DNA of 64,000 nucleotides from Ascochyta rabiei (taxonomy: Eukaryota > Ascomycota > Dothideomycetes > Pleosporales > Didymellaceae). Each line of letters starts with the position of its first letter. The stretch's first letter is position 1. The notes beneath the pieces are model-generated. The model made no database searches. It was not told where the DNA came from and worked only from the letters and a program-made list of their open reading frames with translations. Position numbers and translations under genes: made by a program. The DNA is taken from assembly GCF_004011695.2 (NCBI RefSeq), contig NC_082408.1, forward strand, positions 2,512,641-2,576,640. Direction: 5' to 3'. This document shows positions 12,987 through 23,475 of this stretch, in pieces.

Positions 12987-13765
12987 CCAACCTAACACGT
13001 TAACACACTTAATCGTTGTTACCTACTTGCAATTTCCTAGCTGAACAACAGTAGCGCGTCTAAGTGTGTTGGAGCTAGTAACAACATTAGACGTTAAGGC
13101 AACACCTATTATAAACCTAGTCTTATTAAAGTTGTAGATGTCCTTATTAGGTATCCTATATATAGAGCGTGTCTCCTCTACTAGCCTAAACTACGCACTA
13201 ATTCTAACAGGATCTTTACAGCGTGCCCTTTGTAAGTAGGATTTCCTATTCTACTCTGTCTAGAGTTCTAGCTGGCGCTTAATAAAGCGTGCTACCTAGT
13301 TCTTGCCTAGCAAAGGAGGAGGAGGATTTTAGCTGTAGGCAGTAAGGAGTGTGTCTGCTATTTATTGCATATTAATAATCTAGGGTAGAAATCTATTACA
13401 ATTAAGGTCTAACATCTACTAAATAAGGGACTACTCTTTAACAGGGCTAAGCTTAAGGTTAACAGACGTTGTTACGTCTTTTAATTTAATACTTTAGAGG
13501 CAGCAGCAGAGTGTTGTACAAGGCACCTAGTAGAGCAAAGCAGCCCTATTATTTAACTAAACGCGTCCTGATTTAACAGCAGAGGCAGCAAGAAGGCATC
13601 TACCCTCTGTAAGGGAGGCTTAAGTACGTTGTAGTTGAGCCATCACAGTTGGGATGAAAGCAGTTTGACGCGTTTTGGTGGGGTTGGCCGGATACTGGTG
13701 GGGTTGGCCGGATACTGGTGGGGTTGGCCGGATACTGGTGTTGGCCGCTTACTAGTGAAACACGT
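12987..13765 (-). mobile_element. pogo/Fot1-like DNA transposon P1 (N-terminal part of transposase and one terminal repeat)
   Basis: The minus-strand frame starting with ATG at 13,643 reads as a pogo/Fot1-type transposase N-terminus. It has a helix-turn-helix region and a second Tc5/CENP-B-like DNA-binding part, with G-K-N-x-V-A-R-F-I-K-R recognisable near 13,300. It matches, frame for frame, the first part of elements P2, P4 and P6. The terminal repeat ends ...CACGT at 13,765, followed by the TA target duplication. The C-terminal catalytic half is missing, since the copia LTR abuts it at 12,986. Several CAG-to-TAG stops are present. Confidence 0.75.
13677..13742. repeat. 20-bp tandem repeat inside the P1 terminal region
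   Basis: Three exact copies of a 20-bp unit (GGTGGGGTTGGCCGGATACT) plus a partial copy lie just inside the terminal repeat of P1. Other pogo elements in the window have two copies of a different 12-15-bp motif at the same place, so these are probably transposase-binding subterminal repeats, here expanded. Confidence 0.85.
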
Positions 13766-13767
13766 TA

Positions 13768-14193
13768 TAGCTTAGCGTAAGTTCACCTTAGAGACCTTTG
13801 ACAATCTTACTTTTGATCCGTGAACGTCAACGGGCCAGAGTTGCAGACGCAGACACGGCGTTGATTTCAGCAGCAGGCTGAAGAAACAGTACGCGTAAGC
13901 GTAAGCGTTGTAGGTAGAAATTTGACATAAGGCGCGATCATGCCATCATTGTCTTTTGTCAACGCTTCGCTACTTACGCTTACGCTTACTTACCTGCTTG
14001 CTACGGATTGGCACTCCACCCCCTTGGTATTCCATGTCTTTGGCACTTCACCATGGCGGACTCCTGTTGTCGACTGAGCGTGCTTCTTCATGGTGTAGCG
14101 ACATTGTGGTTTGAGTTTTTGTGCTGGACACTGGTCGCGGTCTGCTGTTGTGGACGCAAGACAAACTTGTCCAGCTTTTGATGCAAGATCGTT
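13768..14193. other. Unmutated 3' flank of the PD-(D/E)XK gene with an inverted repeat
   Basis: Balanced base composition without RIP begins sharply at the P1 end. A GCGTAAGCGTAAGCG motif at about 13,895 is matched in reverse complement at about 13,976-13,993, giving a possible 70-bp-loop hairpin. No gene is evident. The open frame at 14,121-14,324 on the plus strand overlaps the 3' end of the minus-strand gene and has no support. Confidence 0.5.
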
Positions 14194-15701
14194 TCAACCA
14201 GGCTGATCCGCCTCAAACTCAGACATTCCAGCTAGGCGGGTCAACGTCTTCCCAAGAACCCCGCCCCAATACCGATCATCTTCCTCGTCAACTCCGTAAG
14301 CGAGAACGTTTCCATAGAGTCTGAGCAGTCGAAAGATTCCGCGCACAGAATCCGTACTAAGTCGTTCGAATCGGTCAAGGTCTGGTCCAAGCACGTGGAC
14401 CCCGCTTCTTCCTGAAACGAGATTGTCGCGGGGATAACAGTAGTAAACGTGGTGCTCGTGTCCAACAATAGTGAACACTGGCTCGACCATTGCTGCGGGC
14501 TCGATGGTAAGCCGGGCCAAGCTTGCAAGTTCCTGCTTCTTGCGGATAGATGCAGCTGACCATATACTGATCTGCAACTCGGCTTCAGTCTGGTCGCCGG
14601 ACGCAGGCTTAATTTCGAAGCCAGAGAAAAGGGCCGTCCGCCTGGTGAACGCGTCCATGGTATGCCCAACATCGCCCATATTTGCTTCTCCGAGCTGTTT
14701 ATAGAGTGCTGAGGTAGCTGGGTGACGATGCGAGTATGAGAGGACGTAATCGGTCTTGCGGTCGATAGCTTTGCGCCGGCCATCGGTGGGGCCACGAGCG
14801 GTGACGGTCGACAGGTAACGGGGGTCGATCGACTGCGATTGCCTGTGGCGTCTTAGTGGTCTTGATCTTGGTCTTGGGTGAGGTAGGTAGAGAGCTGGTT
14901 ACTCACACGCTTTGAAGCCACCATCGGCTCTTGCCGTACAGCTGTATGGCCAAACCGAGCAATGGCCGGAATACATCATCGCACCAGGCGTTCTCATCTC
15001 GACCACCGTCTTTGCAGTCACGCGCGTTGAGAAATATCGTCTTCACTTTCCTCCATATTGCAGCTAGCTCTTCGGCGGAACGCAGATCGACAGGATTGAA
15101 GTCTGCAGGTTTGGTGATCTGGTGGCCTACATCGGAATCGTTCTTGATTATATGCTACACGGCCGTCAACGAAGCCCGGAAAGTAGGGCGTCAATCATGT
15201 ACACCGTACCTTCAGGCCCTGGGGAACGAAGTGCAAGTCGACGCCCGCAGCAAGATAGTCGCCGAGGTATTCGACGTGCTGAGGCGGGGGTTCTTGCAGG
15301 CCGTTGAGGCTCTCCGTCAGCACTGGCGGTGATGCGCTCTTCAGGATGATGGGTGTTTCGCGTGTCGGACTTCGGGCACGCGAGAGATTGGAGGAAGCAC
15401 GACTGGTTGGTGGCGGAAACGTGTTGCTGTCCCTGAGCGGCAGCACATTCTCGCTTCCGAATTGCGACGCGCTTTGTGCAAGCTCAGCGTCCTCTGCATC
15501 ATCGACTCTGCGCCGCTTGGGGCTCTCGCATTGGTGAGATGTGGTGCCGGACGCATTCGCAGGGAGGGACATGGCGCGCTTGCGCTTGTGCTTGCGCATG
15601 TGACGCTGCGGCGCAATAACGTGTTCCGGCGGAGGGGTCGGTGGGTAGCGAGCCCCGTGCGTGGATTTGAGCCAGATCTTTACAATGTCGGTGCTCGACA
15701 T
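14194..15701 (-). CDS. Fungal PD-(D/E)XK nuclease-like domain protein, three exons, apparently intact
   Basis: Exons 15,701-15,210, 15,118-14,907 and 14,842-14,194 join to 1,353 nt, encoding 450 residues. Intron 1 has GTACGG...CAG and intron 2 has GTGAGT...CACAG boundaries, and both keep the frame. The protein has a low-complexity, basic, Pro/Ser-rich N-terminus with K-R-K-R and K-R-R-R stretches (residues about 35-70). The C-terminal half follows the fungal PD-(D/E)XK-like family pattern: F-E-I-K-P as the E-x-K catalytic strand (codon at 14,616-14,614 for E), then an E-A-E-L-Q-x-x-I-W helix. The family is common and lineage-expanded in Pezizomycotina; its biological role is unknown. No stop or frameshift is seen, in contrast to every neighbour. 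Start M at 15,701 (M-S-S-T-D-I-V) was chosen because the family usually begins with such a short acidic helix; an in-frame ATG at 15,800 would add 33 residues. Confidence 0.8.
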
Positions 15702-16025
15702 ATCGTGAGTGTCAAGACATTCTTGCGTTGCTGGCGAGTGTTGTCTGGTTTGGTGCTTCGTTTTTGTTGACAACCCACACCGAGTAGCTCGGCCTCGCAC
15801 GGACGGGCTTAGCGCTCGCCATCCATGATTAGGTCCCCAACTGCCACTAGCGCGTACTGACCGTTAACGTGTTTTACAAGCGAGTGGCCCGTACAAGCAA
15901 ATGGCCTACCCTACCAACTTTCTACGCCTCTATAAGTGTACAGCTCAACCACCTCTTAAGATAATAGATGTGTATTAACAGGGTAGATTAAGTAGTATCT
16001 ATAGTATCAAATTTACATGTACGTA

Positions 16026-17888
16026 ACGTACTCCACGGGTGAGCGGATCAAACGGGTGAGCGGATCACTCTGCCAAGACCACACCAAACCTCCACCTTAC
16101 CACGCAATGCCTTAACAACAACATCAATCTACGCCCTTAAGAGAAGCTGCGATACAGCTTGCGCTCCAGGCAATTAAATAAGACGCAACACTTACCCTGT
16201 AACGCGCTGCAGCTATATATAACGCGCCTTACAGCACACTACACGCTTAATATACAGGACAACCTACACAAGCTAATTATACGCTAGTTTAACAGATTAT
16301 AGACTAGACTAAGGAGGACGTGATTGCTAAGTACATCCTTAAGCTAGATGCACAAGGATTTGCCCCTCAGCTGGCTGCTGTAGCTGATATGGCTAATTCT
16401 TTGTGTGCTAAGCGTAATATGGGCCATGTTGGCATAAACTGGCCTAACACGTTTGTTAAGCGCTGCCCTGACCTTAAAGTAAGGTTTAATTGCAAGTACA
16501 ACTACAAGAGAGCCCTCTGTAAGGATCCAGAGATTATTAGGGGCTAGTTTAGGCTTGTAGCAAATGTTAAAGCTAAGTATAGCATCTAGAACAATAATAC
16601 GTACAACTTTAATAAGACAGGCTTTATAATAGGCCAGATATTAACAGGAGCAGTTGTTACAGGCTTAGAGCGTTAAGGACGGCTAAAGGCAGTGCAGTAG
16701 GGCAATTAAGAGTAGACAACGGTTATACAGGGCATTAATGGCACAGGGTAGGCTATTCTACCCTTTATTATCTTTAAAGGCTGCAACCACCTCTCTACCT
16801 GGTACAAAGAGGACAATCTGCCCTATAACTGGGTTATTAGAGTCTCTAAGAACAGATAGACTACTAACAAGCTTAGTCTGGACTGCTTAAAGCACTTTAA
16901 TGCCTATACAAAGACGCGCACCTAAGGAGTACACCAGCTACTCCTTATTAACAGCCACAAGAGCCATAACTCCCTTAACTTCTAACAATACTGTAAGGAA
17001 GCAAAGATTGTTACACTATGTATGCCTCTATACTTATCTCACCTCTTACAACTACTAGATGTAGGTTATTTTGCCCCTCTAAAGAAGGTATATAGGCGCT
17101 AAGCCAAGAATCTTATACGCAACTATATTACTTATATTACTAAAACTAAGTTCCTACTATGCTTTATAGACGCCTATAAGGAGATATTTACTTCTAGCAA
17201 TATCTAAGAAGGCTTCTAAGGCGCTAGAATAGTCCCCCTTGACCCAGAACGGGTCATAATAGGTCTTGATGTCCGCCTACGTACCCCACCGCTACCTACT
17301 ATAGAAGATGAGCCCTGGCAGTCCCAAACCCCAAGCACTACCCTGCAATTAGGGTCGCAATTAACGCTGGTTTAAGAGAGGATTTAAAGGCATGCAAGCA
17401 GCTTACTAACTTTAATAGTTAAGGCCTTTAAAAAGCTTGCTAAAGGCGCAGCTATAGTAGCGCACAAGCTAGTGTTGGCTTAAAGGGAGATTACTAGGCT
17501 TCAAGCAGCAAATAAGGCTGCTATGCGACATAAATCGCATAAAAGAAAGCAATTACAGCAGGAGGGAGTCCTAACAGCTAAGGAAGGCCTTTAATTAACT
17601 ACTCTAACTAAGTTTAGGGCGCGTAGTAATAGTAAGAAGGCAAAGAAGCAAGTGCGCGCTAAAGGAGGGGAAGTAACCTAAAGACGCTGTACAAAGTGCT
17701 ACAATGTTAGACATAACTTACGTACATGTAAGAAGGCTGTAGAAGATGTTTCTAAATAATATTATGTACTGCACTACTGTATACAAGGCTAAAGTGGGCT
17801 AATACAAGCTATAATAGGGTAGAGATTTGGTGTGGTCTTGGCAGAGTGATCCGCTCACCCGTTTGATCCGCTTACCCGTGGAGTACGT
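16026..17888 (+). mobile_element. Complete pogo/Fot1-like DNA transposon P2 (1,863 bp)
   Basis: The terminal inverted repeats begin ACGTACTCCACGGGTGAGCG at 16,026 and end as its near-complement at 17,888. They are flanked by the TA target duplications at 16,024-16,025 and 17,889-17,890. Just inside each end are two tandem copies of GGGTGAGCGGATCA. The inverted repeat extends for about 65 bp with few mismatches. The element lies within P3. Its repeats are closely shared with P6 (34,373-36,234), so the two are the same family in opposite orientation. Confidence 0.92.
16107..17759 (+). pseudogene. P2 transposase (DDE_1, pogo/Fot1 type), nonsense-mutated
   Basis: One uninterrupted frame of 551 codons runs from ATG 16,107 to TAA 17,757-17,759, with more than twenty internal TAG/TAA stops and no frameshift. 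Order: N-terminal psq-like helix-turn-helix, CENP-B/Tc5-type binding domain around 16,320-16,550, DDE domain, Lys-rich tail, and a C-terminal C-x-x-C-x-x-x-R-H-N-x-R-T-C knuckle at about 17,690. The first catalytic region reads N-F-N-K-T-G-F where pogo enzymes have F-D-E-T-G-F. The second reads I-N-S-H-K-S-H where they have D-G-H-x-S-H. All these changes are G-to-A. The third aspartate (L-L-D-V-G-Y-F) is kept. Transposition activity is therefore excluded even without the stops. Confidence 0.88.
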
Positions 17889-18584
17889 TAAGTTATAACC
17901 AGGCTCCCTACACTTCTTACAGCGCGCAAGGGCCTGGCAGCTAAGGCCTAATTGCCCTCCTCCCTGACGCTCTTTATAAGAGATCTGCTAATTAGCCTTA
18001 TGCGAAGCAAGTATATCCTCTCTAGGCCCCTTTGTTAAGACCCCCTGCTTCTGTATGCGCTTCTTTATACGCTGCTTTCGCTTTAACACTGCCTTGTTAG
18101 CTCTCTTAAGGCTTGTAATCTGATTGCGCATCAGCTCAGCAGAAAGCATTATCACCTCAGCCCCCTTCTTAAGCTAATTAATTGCCTTAATAATTAAGGC
18201 AGGTAATAAGCTCTTGTAACAGCGTACACAATTACGTCTTAATGTTAATTAACTATTAAGCTTACGTACGTTACTTGGCGTTTAAGCCTCCTAGATAGTC
18301 TCTAGTAGAGTAGAAGGAGAAGGTGTACAGAGCTGTACGTCTAGCTTTAACAGAACAGCGTCTAGTTAGAGAGGAATAAGGCCTATACTTTAAAAAGCTA
18401 AGTATATATAAGCTAATATAAACAATTAATTAAAGGCTGCCTTAAACAGTAGTAGAAGCTTAAGCTTAGTAATATAGTTAATGTAGTAGTAGTGTTAGAT
18501 AATATGCTTAATATGTAAAGATGATAATAAAGGTAATTAATTAATAATTATCTGTTTAGATAGCTAATTTTATGTGTGTGTGCC

Positions 18585-18884
18585 TGTTACAATCCTGTGC
18601 TAGGGCACGGCACAAACATAAGTACCAGCCAACCAAGACCCCTAACTCCGCCCTAAAGGAACAAACAGGGGAGAAGGACAGAACAGAAAGGGTTGTTACA
18701 TAACTGCTTATTAATAAGCATAACACATATAACTGCTTATTAATAAGCATAATATATATAACTACTTATTAATAAGTATAGTATAATATGCTTATCTACA
18801 AGCACCCTTATATATTATATTAGATAAACTCTAGTTACTTATTAATAAGTATTATATCTCCTTAGTATATAGCTAGTAGGAACA
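18585..18884 (+). mobile_element. Gypsy G1 5' LTR (300 bp)
   Basis: It begins TGTTACAATCCTGTGC and ends TAGTAGGAACA, and is the same family as the G2 LTR (6,240-6,481). Positions about 18,700-18,785 hold three tandem 29-bp units, each containing the palindrome CTTATTAATAAG; another palindrome lies at 18,838. The gag leader follows immediately. The short antisense open frame here is LTR sequence. Confidence 0.85.
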
Positions 18885-20662
18885 TAACCCTTATAGTTTA
18901 TGTTTAACCTTATTAATTAAGTTTATCTTTAGAATCTTAAACTGCGTTTAAACTAGACAGTCTACTCTGTACTATTTATTACACCCTATCTTTACAAGCT
19001 TTACTTAGGTAATAACCCTAACTAATCTACTAGTACTTATCCCTAAGAACTAATAGAATTAGTACTTACAGTCTTTAACTAAAGTACAACTTTAACATTT
19101 TAAACACCCCTAAGATAAGTACTATTAGATCCTATACTACCCCTAGTAACTCTACGTCTAGCAACATTAACATAGATGTAACTGTTACCACCAGCACTAT
19201 AAACGTTAATAAGCCTAACCTTTACTACAGAGATTATAGCAAGCTTAATAACTAGCTTATGTAGTAGGACCTGTTCTTTACATTCTAAGGTAAGAAGGTA
19301 CCTAGGGCTAAATAAGTAGACCTTGCAGCTAGCTATATGCGTAGTAAGGTGTTTATATAGATTAAGCCCTTTATACAGCAGTACTAAGCTAGTAAGGCCC
19401 TAAATAATATAGATAAGTAGATAAAAGACTTTAACCTATTTAAAGAAAGGATTAAGCTAATCTTTAGAGTCTCTAATAGACAATATATTACTTAACGTAA
19501 TATTTAGAAGATTAGACAGGACAAGTTAGCTGCTAACTACGCTGCAGAGTTTTAGTAGCTTACTGCTAACACTAACTAGGATAATACTACCCTAATTACT
19601 ATGTTTTAATAAGGTTTAAAGCCTAAGGTTAAGGAAGAACTTATACGTACTAGCGCAAGCATAGAAACCTTTAATAAGCTTATTAATACTGCTATTAATA
19701 TTAACGTATAACTCTATAAACTTTAGTAAGAACTTTAAGATAATCTTAGAGCATATACTACTGTTATTAATACTAACAGGCTACTACTAAGGAACTAGTA
19801 GCGCACCAACTTAAACTAAGGACAACAAGGAGGCTGTAGTAAGCTAAATACTAGTTGTTACATCTATAGCAACACTTAGAGTAGATACTACAGACCTAAA
19901 GCAATAGACCTCTTAAACCTTAATAAGGGACTACTAAAGCAATAGAAAAAGAAGCCTAAGAGGGGTAACTAACACAGAGGCAGTAAGTACTGCTACAACT
20001 GTAGCAAACTAGGCTACTTTACTAGGGACTACTAGATAAACAAGGTTTACTGCTAGTTAAATGTACTTACCTGTAATTATAATAATACAGATGCTAGTAA
20101 ATAGGAAATTCTTACTAATAACATAGGACAACTGCTAGAAGACCTAGAGTCTAGTTTAGAGGATAATAATAACTGTATTGTACCTCTAATTTGTATAGCA
20201 ACACCCTACTAGAACGCCTAGACAGGTAAAGAAACAGAGTGCTACTCTAACAACAACTAGTAAAAGATAGACAACCTACTAGACACCTTAGGACAAGAGT
20301 TTAACTAAATTAGCGCCCTACTAACACGCAAATAAGAACATATAGCTTAACAACGCTAGAAGCGTAACAATAAAGAAGCCTTTTACTAAATATATTAAGA
20401 ACTTGTTAGTTCTATAGGAGTACCTAAAATTACAGAAATAACACTAGAACTCTAACAGCTTGTTTACTAGTTTAGAAAAGAAATTAACTATTGTAAACAG
20501 TTTGCTAATAACCTAGAAGAAGCTAAAGACTAGCTTTAGTGTAAGTAAGAAATATAGCTTAGCCTAGAACGTATACAGAAGTAGAAAGAAGCACTACTTA
20601 CAATTAGCCTATAACTATAGTACATCCTAGACTACTAAAACCTAAAATATAGAAACCTTATA
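18885..20662 (+). pseudogene. Gypsy G1 gag region (5' part, before the P4 insertion)
   Basis: Plus-strand gag of the Ty3 family, homologous to G2 throughout. A CCHC knuckle (C-Y-N-C-S-K-L-G-Y-F-T-R-D) is at about 19,985-20,030. Downstream sequence to 20,650 is Gln/Glu-rich with coiled-coil character and no clear protease. RIP has placed TAG/TAA in every few dozen codons. P4 is inserted at 20,661 with a TA duplication, and homologous internal sequence continues from 22,529. Confidence 0.8.
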
Positions 20663-22526
20663 ACGTACCCCACAGGCGAGTTAGACAACGGGCAAGTCGG
20701 ACACTTTTGCCAAGCCCCTACCAAACACCACCCTATTATGGCCTAAAACAACCTAGTTTAGTGCTGTAACGTGCAGTATAGTCTGTAATACTATTTAGAA
20801 ACTACTTCTACCTCTTTCTTACACGTTCGCGCGTTATGTCCTGTCTGATTACACCGTCCACAGCGCCTTTAGGAGGGCTTACCTCCTTTAGCACGCACCT
20901 GCTTCTTTACCTTCTTCCTATCACCACACGCCCTAAACTCCTTAAGAGCTGTTAATCGCTAGCCCTCTTTAACTGTTAGGGTCCCTTCTGCCTAAACTTG
21001 CTTTCTTTTGTGTAATTTTTGTTGTGTAGCTGCCTTATTAGCAGCTTAAAGCTAAGTAATCTCCTATTGCGCCAACACTAGCTTATGCGCAATTATTGCT
21101 GCCCCCTTTACTACCTTCTTAAACGCCTTAACTATAGAGGTAGGCGAACTATCTATATGCTTCTAAATCCTTATCTTTACAAGCGTTGATTGCAACCTAA
21201 GTTTAAGGCTGTTACTTGGGGTTTGCGACTGCCAGAGCTTGTTGTTAACAGGTAGTGGTGGTGATAGAGTGCGTAACTTCACATTAAGGGCTATTATAAC
21301 CTGGTCTAGGTTAAATAGGACTAATCTAGCACCTTAGAACCCTTCCTAGATATTCTTAGAAGTAATTGCAGCGTTGTAGGCGCGTATAAAGTATGGTAGG
21401 AACTCTATCTTTATAATGTAGTTAATCTAGTTCTATATAAGTACTTTAGCTTAGCGCCTATACGCCTTCTTTAAAGCAGTAAAACAACCTACATTAAGGG
21501 GCTGTGTAAGGTGTAATAAGTAAGAAGGCAAACAGAGAGTAATAATCTTGTTATCCTTACAGTATTGCTAGAATTTAAGAGAGTTGTAGCTCTTATAACT
21601 ATTAATAATGAGCAAATAGTAGGTGCTAACAGTACGCTCCTTTATATGCCTGTTAAAGTGGTTTATCTAGTCTATACCAAGCTTGTTGGTAGTCCAGCCG
21701 TTATTAGAGACTCTAATAACCTAGTCTTAAGGCAGTTCTTCCTCCTTGTACCAGGCAGAGAGGTAGTAGTAGGCCTTAAAGATAAGGAAGGCTGGAATAG
21801 CCTATCCTTTAGTATTAATGCTCACTATAGCTGTAGCCTACTCCTAGTCGCCTAGCTGGATAGCTTTTAGCCGACCTTGTTGTTCTAAAGCTGTAACAAC
21901 TGCTCCTAGGGAGATCTGGCCTATTATAAAGCCTGTCTTGTTAAAGTTGTACATGTCTTTATCCTAGATGCTATACTTAGCTTTAGTGTTAGCTACTAGG
22001 CTAAACTAGCCCTGTAGAACCTTAGGATCCTTATAGAGAGATCTCTTGTAGTTGTACTTACAATTAAACTTAACTTTAAGTTCTAGGTGTTGCTTAATAA
22101 ACGTACTGGGCTAGTTTATGCCAATAGGGCCTAGATTACGCTTAGCGCGCAAAGAATTGGCTATAGTAGCCACATCTAAGAGCTAAGGGGAAAATCCTTA
22201 CGCATCTAGCTTAAGAACATGTTTAATAATTACCTCCTCCTTATTGTTATCTAGCTTCTGTAAGTTGGCTATAGAATTAGCGCGTAAAGGTTGTCTAGTG
22301 CGCTAGTTGCTTAGTGTGCTTTAAGGGACCTTGTAGATAGCAGCAGCGCGTCGCAGAGATAGAGTCGCGTCTTGTTTAAGAGCCTAGAGCGCAATCTGTA
22401 TCTGCGCTTCCTTTAACGCGTTTAAATAGTGTTGTTAAGAAGACATTGGTGTAGGAGGAGGTGTTTGGTGGGGGCTTAGCAAAAGTGTCTAACTCGCCTG
22501 TTGTCCGACTTGCCTGTAGGGTACGT
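20663..22526 (-). mobile_element. Complete pogo/Fot1-like DNA transposon P4 (1,864 bp)
   Basis: The terminal repeats start ACGTACCCCACAGGCGAGTT at 20,663 and close at 22,526, with TA duplications at 20,661-20,662 and 22,527-22,528. Two GCGAGTTAGACA / GCAAGTCGGACA-type motifs lie inside each end. It is inserted in gypsy G1 internal sequence, so it is younger than G1. Its subterminal motif is the one shared with the MITE at 23,040-23,473. Confidence 0.92.
20791..22446 (-). pseudogene. P4 transposase (DDE_1, pogo/Fot1 type), nonsense-mutated
   Basis: A 552-codon frame runs from ATG at 22,446 to TAG at 20,791 with stops but no frameshift. It contains the helix-turn-helix N-terminus, the CENP-B/Tc5-like binding domain, the DDE core and a Lys-rich tail. 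It ends in a well preserved zinc knuckle, C-G-R-C-N-Q-T-G-H-N-A-R-T-C (about 20,880-20,840). The first catalytic region again reads F-N-K-T-G-F and the second I-N-S-Y-K-S-Y, so the same acidic residues were lost by G-to-A as in P2. It is less degraded than P6 or P7, which fits a later arrival. Confidence 0.87.
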
Positions 22527-22528
22527 TA

Positions 22529-23039
22529 TAGATAGTAAACACTAAGGACAAATGTATAATCTACTATAATAAGAAGCTTAGCGTAGAATAGTCCCTAGCA
22601 CAACAAAGCCTCTATTGCAGTTAATAGTACTAGTTTACAATAACTTATGTAAACTTTATCTTATTAACAAACACTAGAAAGCACACTTTTCTAGAATAGA
22701 TAACCTACAGGCTATAATATAAATACAGCTAGTAGTTAATAAAAGTTGCTACAATATACACTAGCAGAACTACTTTAATGTAGATTATAAGAAGTATTAC
22801 AGTATAAAGGAGTTTTAAGGGTTTAGTAAAGAGGGAACCTTTTTAGGCCAGCGCCTACGAGCCCTAGGGATTAATCTATTAATAGCATTAGGGACAATTA
22901 CCTTATTAAGCTACCTATTAAACTAAATAGGGTAGCCTTAATAGCACTTTTAGACTTAGAAGTATAAGCAAGTTATATGTCTAGAACAGTAATATAGTAA
23001 GCTAGACTTAGATTATATTATAAGGAGAACCCTTACTTA
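22529..23039 (+). pseudogene. Gypsy G1 internal region between P4 and the MITE (protease/RT linker)
   Basis: Continuation of G1 after P4. By position it should hold the protease and the linker to reverse transcriptase, but I could not recognise the D-T/S-G active site. RIP stops are dense. Confidence 0.55.
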
Positions 23040-23473
23040 ACGTACTCTACGGGCGAGTCGGACACACAGGCGAGTCGGACACTCAAATTCACACCAAAAA
23101 TAACAATTCTTAAACCTTAATATCTCTACAACTACACAATAGAATTATTTAAAAATTAATATACTACGCTGTATGTATATAAAGATAAAGACTATAGAAG
23201 CGCTTAGCTTTCCTCCTATTAATGTAGAAGTTAGTAAGTAAGATATAAAATACAGGGATTATTTTAGCGTACTTTTAAATACCTCTATGTGTATCTATAA
23301 TAGAGCTTAGTGCTTCTAGACTCTTTATTTTTATATAGATGCAGCATAGATTTTAAATTTCTAGACAATTTTATTGTGTGGTTGTAGAGATATTAAGGTG
23401 TAAGAATTGTGATTTTTGGTGTGAATTTAAGTGTCCGACTCGCCTATGTGTCCGACTCGCCCGTGGAGTACGT
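23040..23473. mobile_element. Non-autonomous pogo-type MITE (434 bp)
   Basis: The ends read ACGTACTCTACGGGCGAGTC and its complement, with TA duplications at 23,038-23,039 and 23,474-23,475. The inverted repeat extends roughly 110 bp. Two tandem GCGAGTCGGACAC motifs lie near each end, the same motif class as in P4. There is no coding capacity. It is inserted in gypsy G1 and was presumably mobilised by a P4-like transposase. Confidence 0.9.
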
Positions 23474-23475
23474 TA

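Larger units (their letters stand above)
15867..18584 (-). mobile_element. pogo/Fot1-like DNA transposon P3, split by P2 and cut by gypsy G1
   Basis: The element begins with ACGTGTTTTACAAGCGAG at 15,867, after a TA at 15,865-15,866. It continues to 16,025, is interrupted by P2, and resumes at 17,889. The resumed part reads on the minus strand as the zinc-knuckle C-terminus (C-x-x-C-x-x-x-G-Y-N, about 17,893-17,940) and the charged tail of a pogo transposase. It has homology to P6 up to about 18,520, where the gypsy G1 LTR insertion (18,585) removes the rest. The zinc knuckle lies at the break, so P2 hit the extreme 3' end of the gene. Confidence 0.7.
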
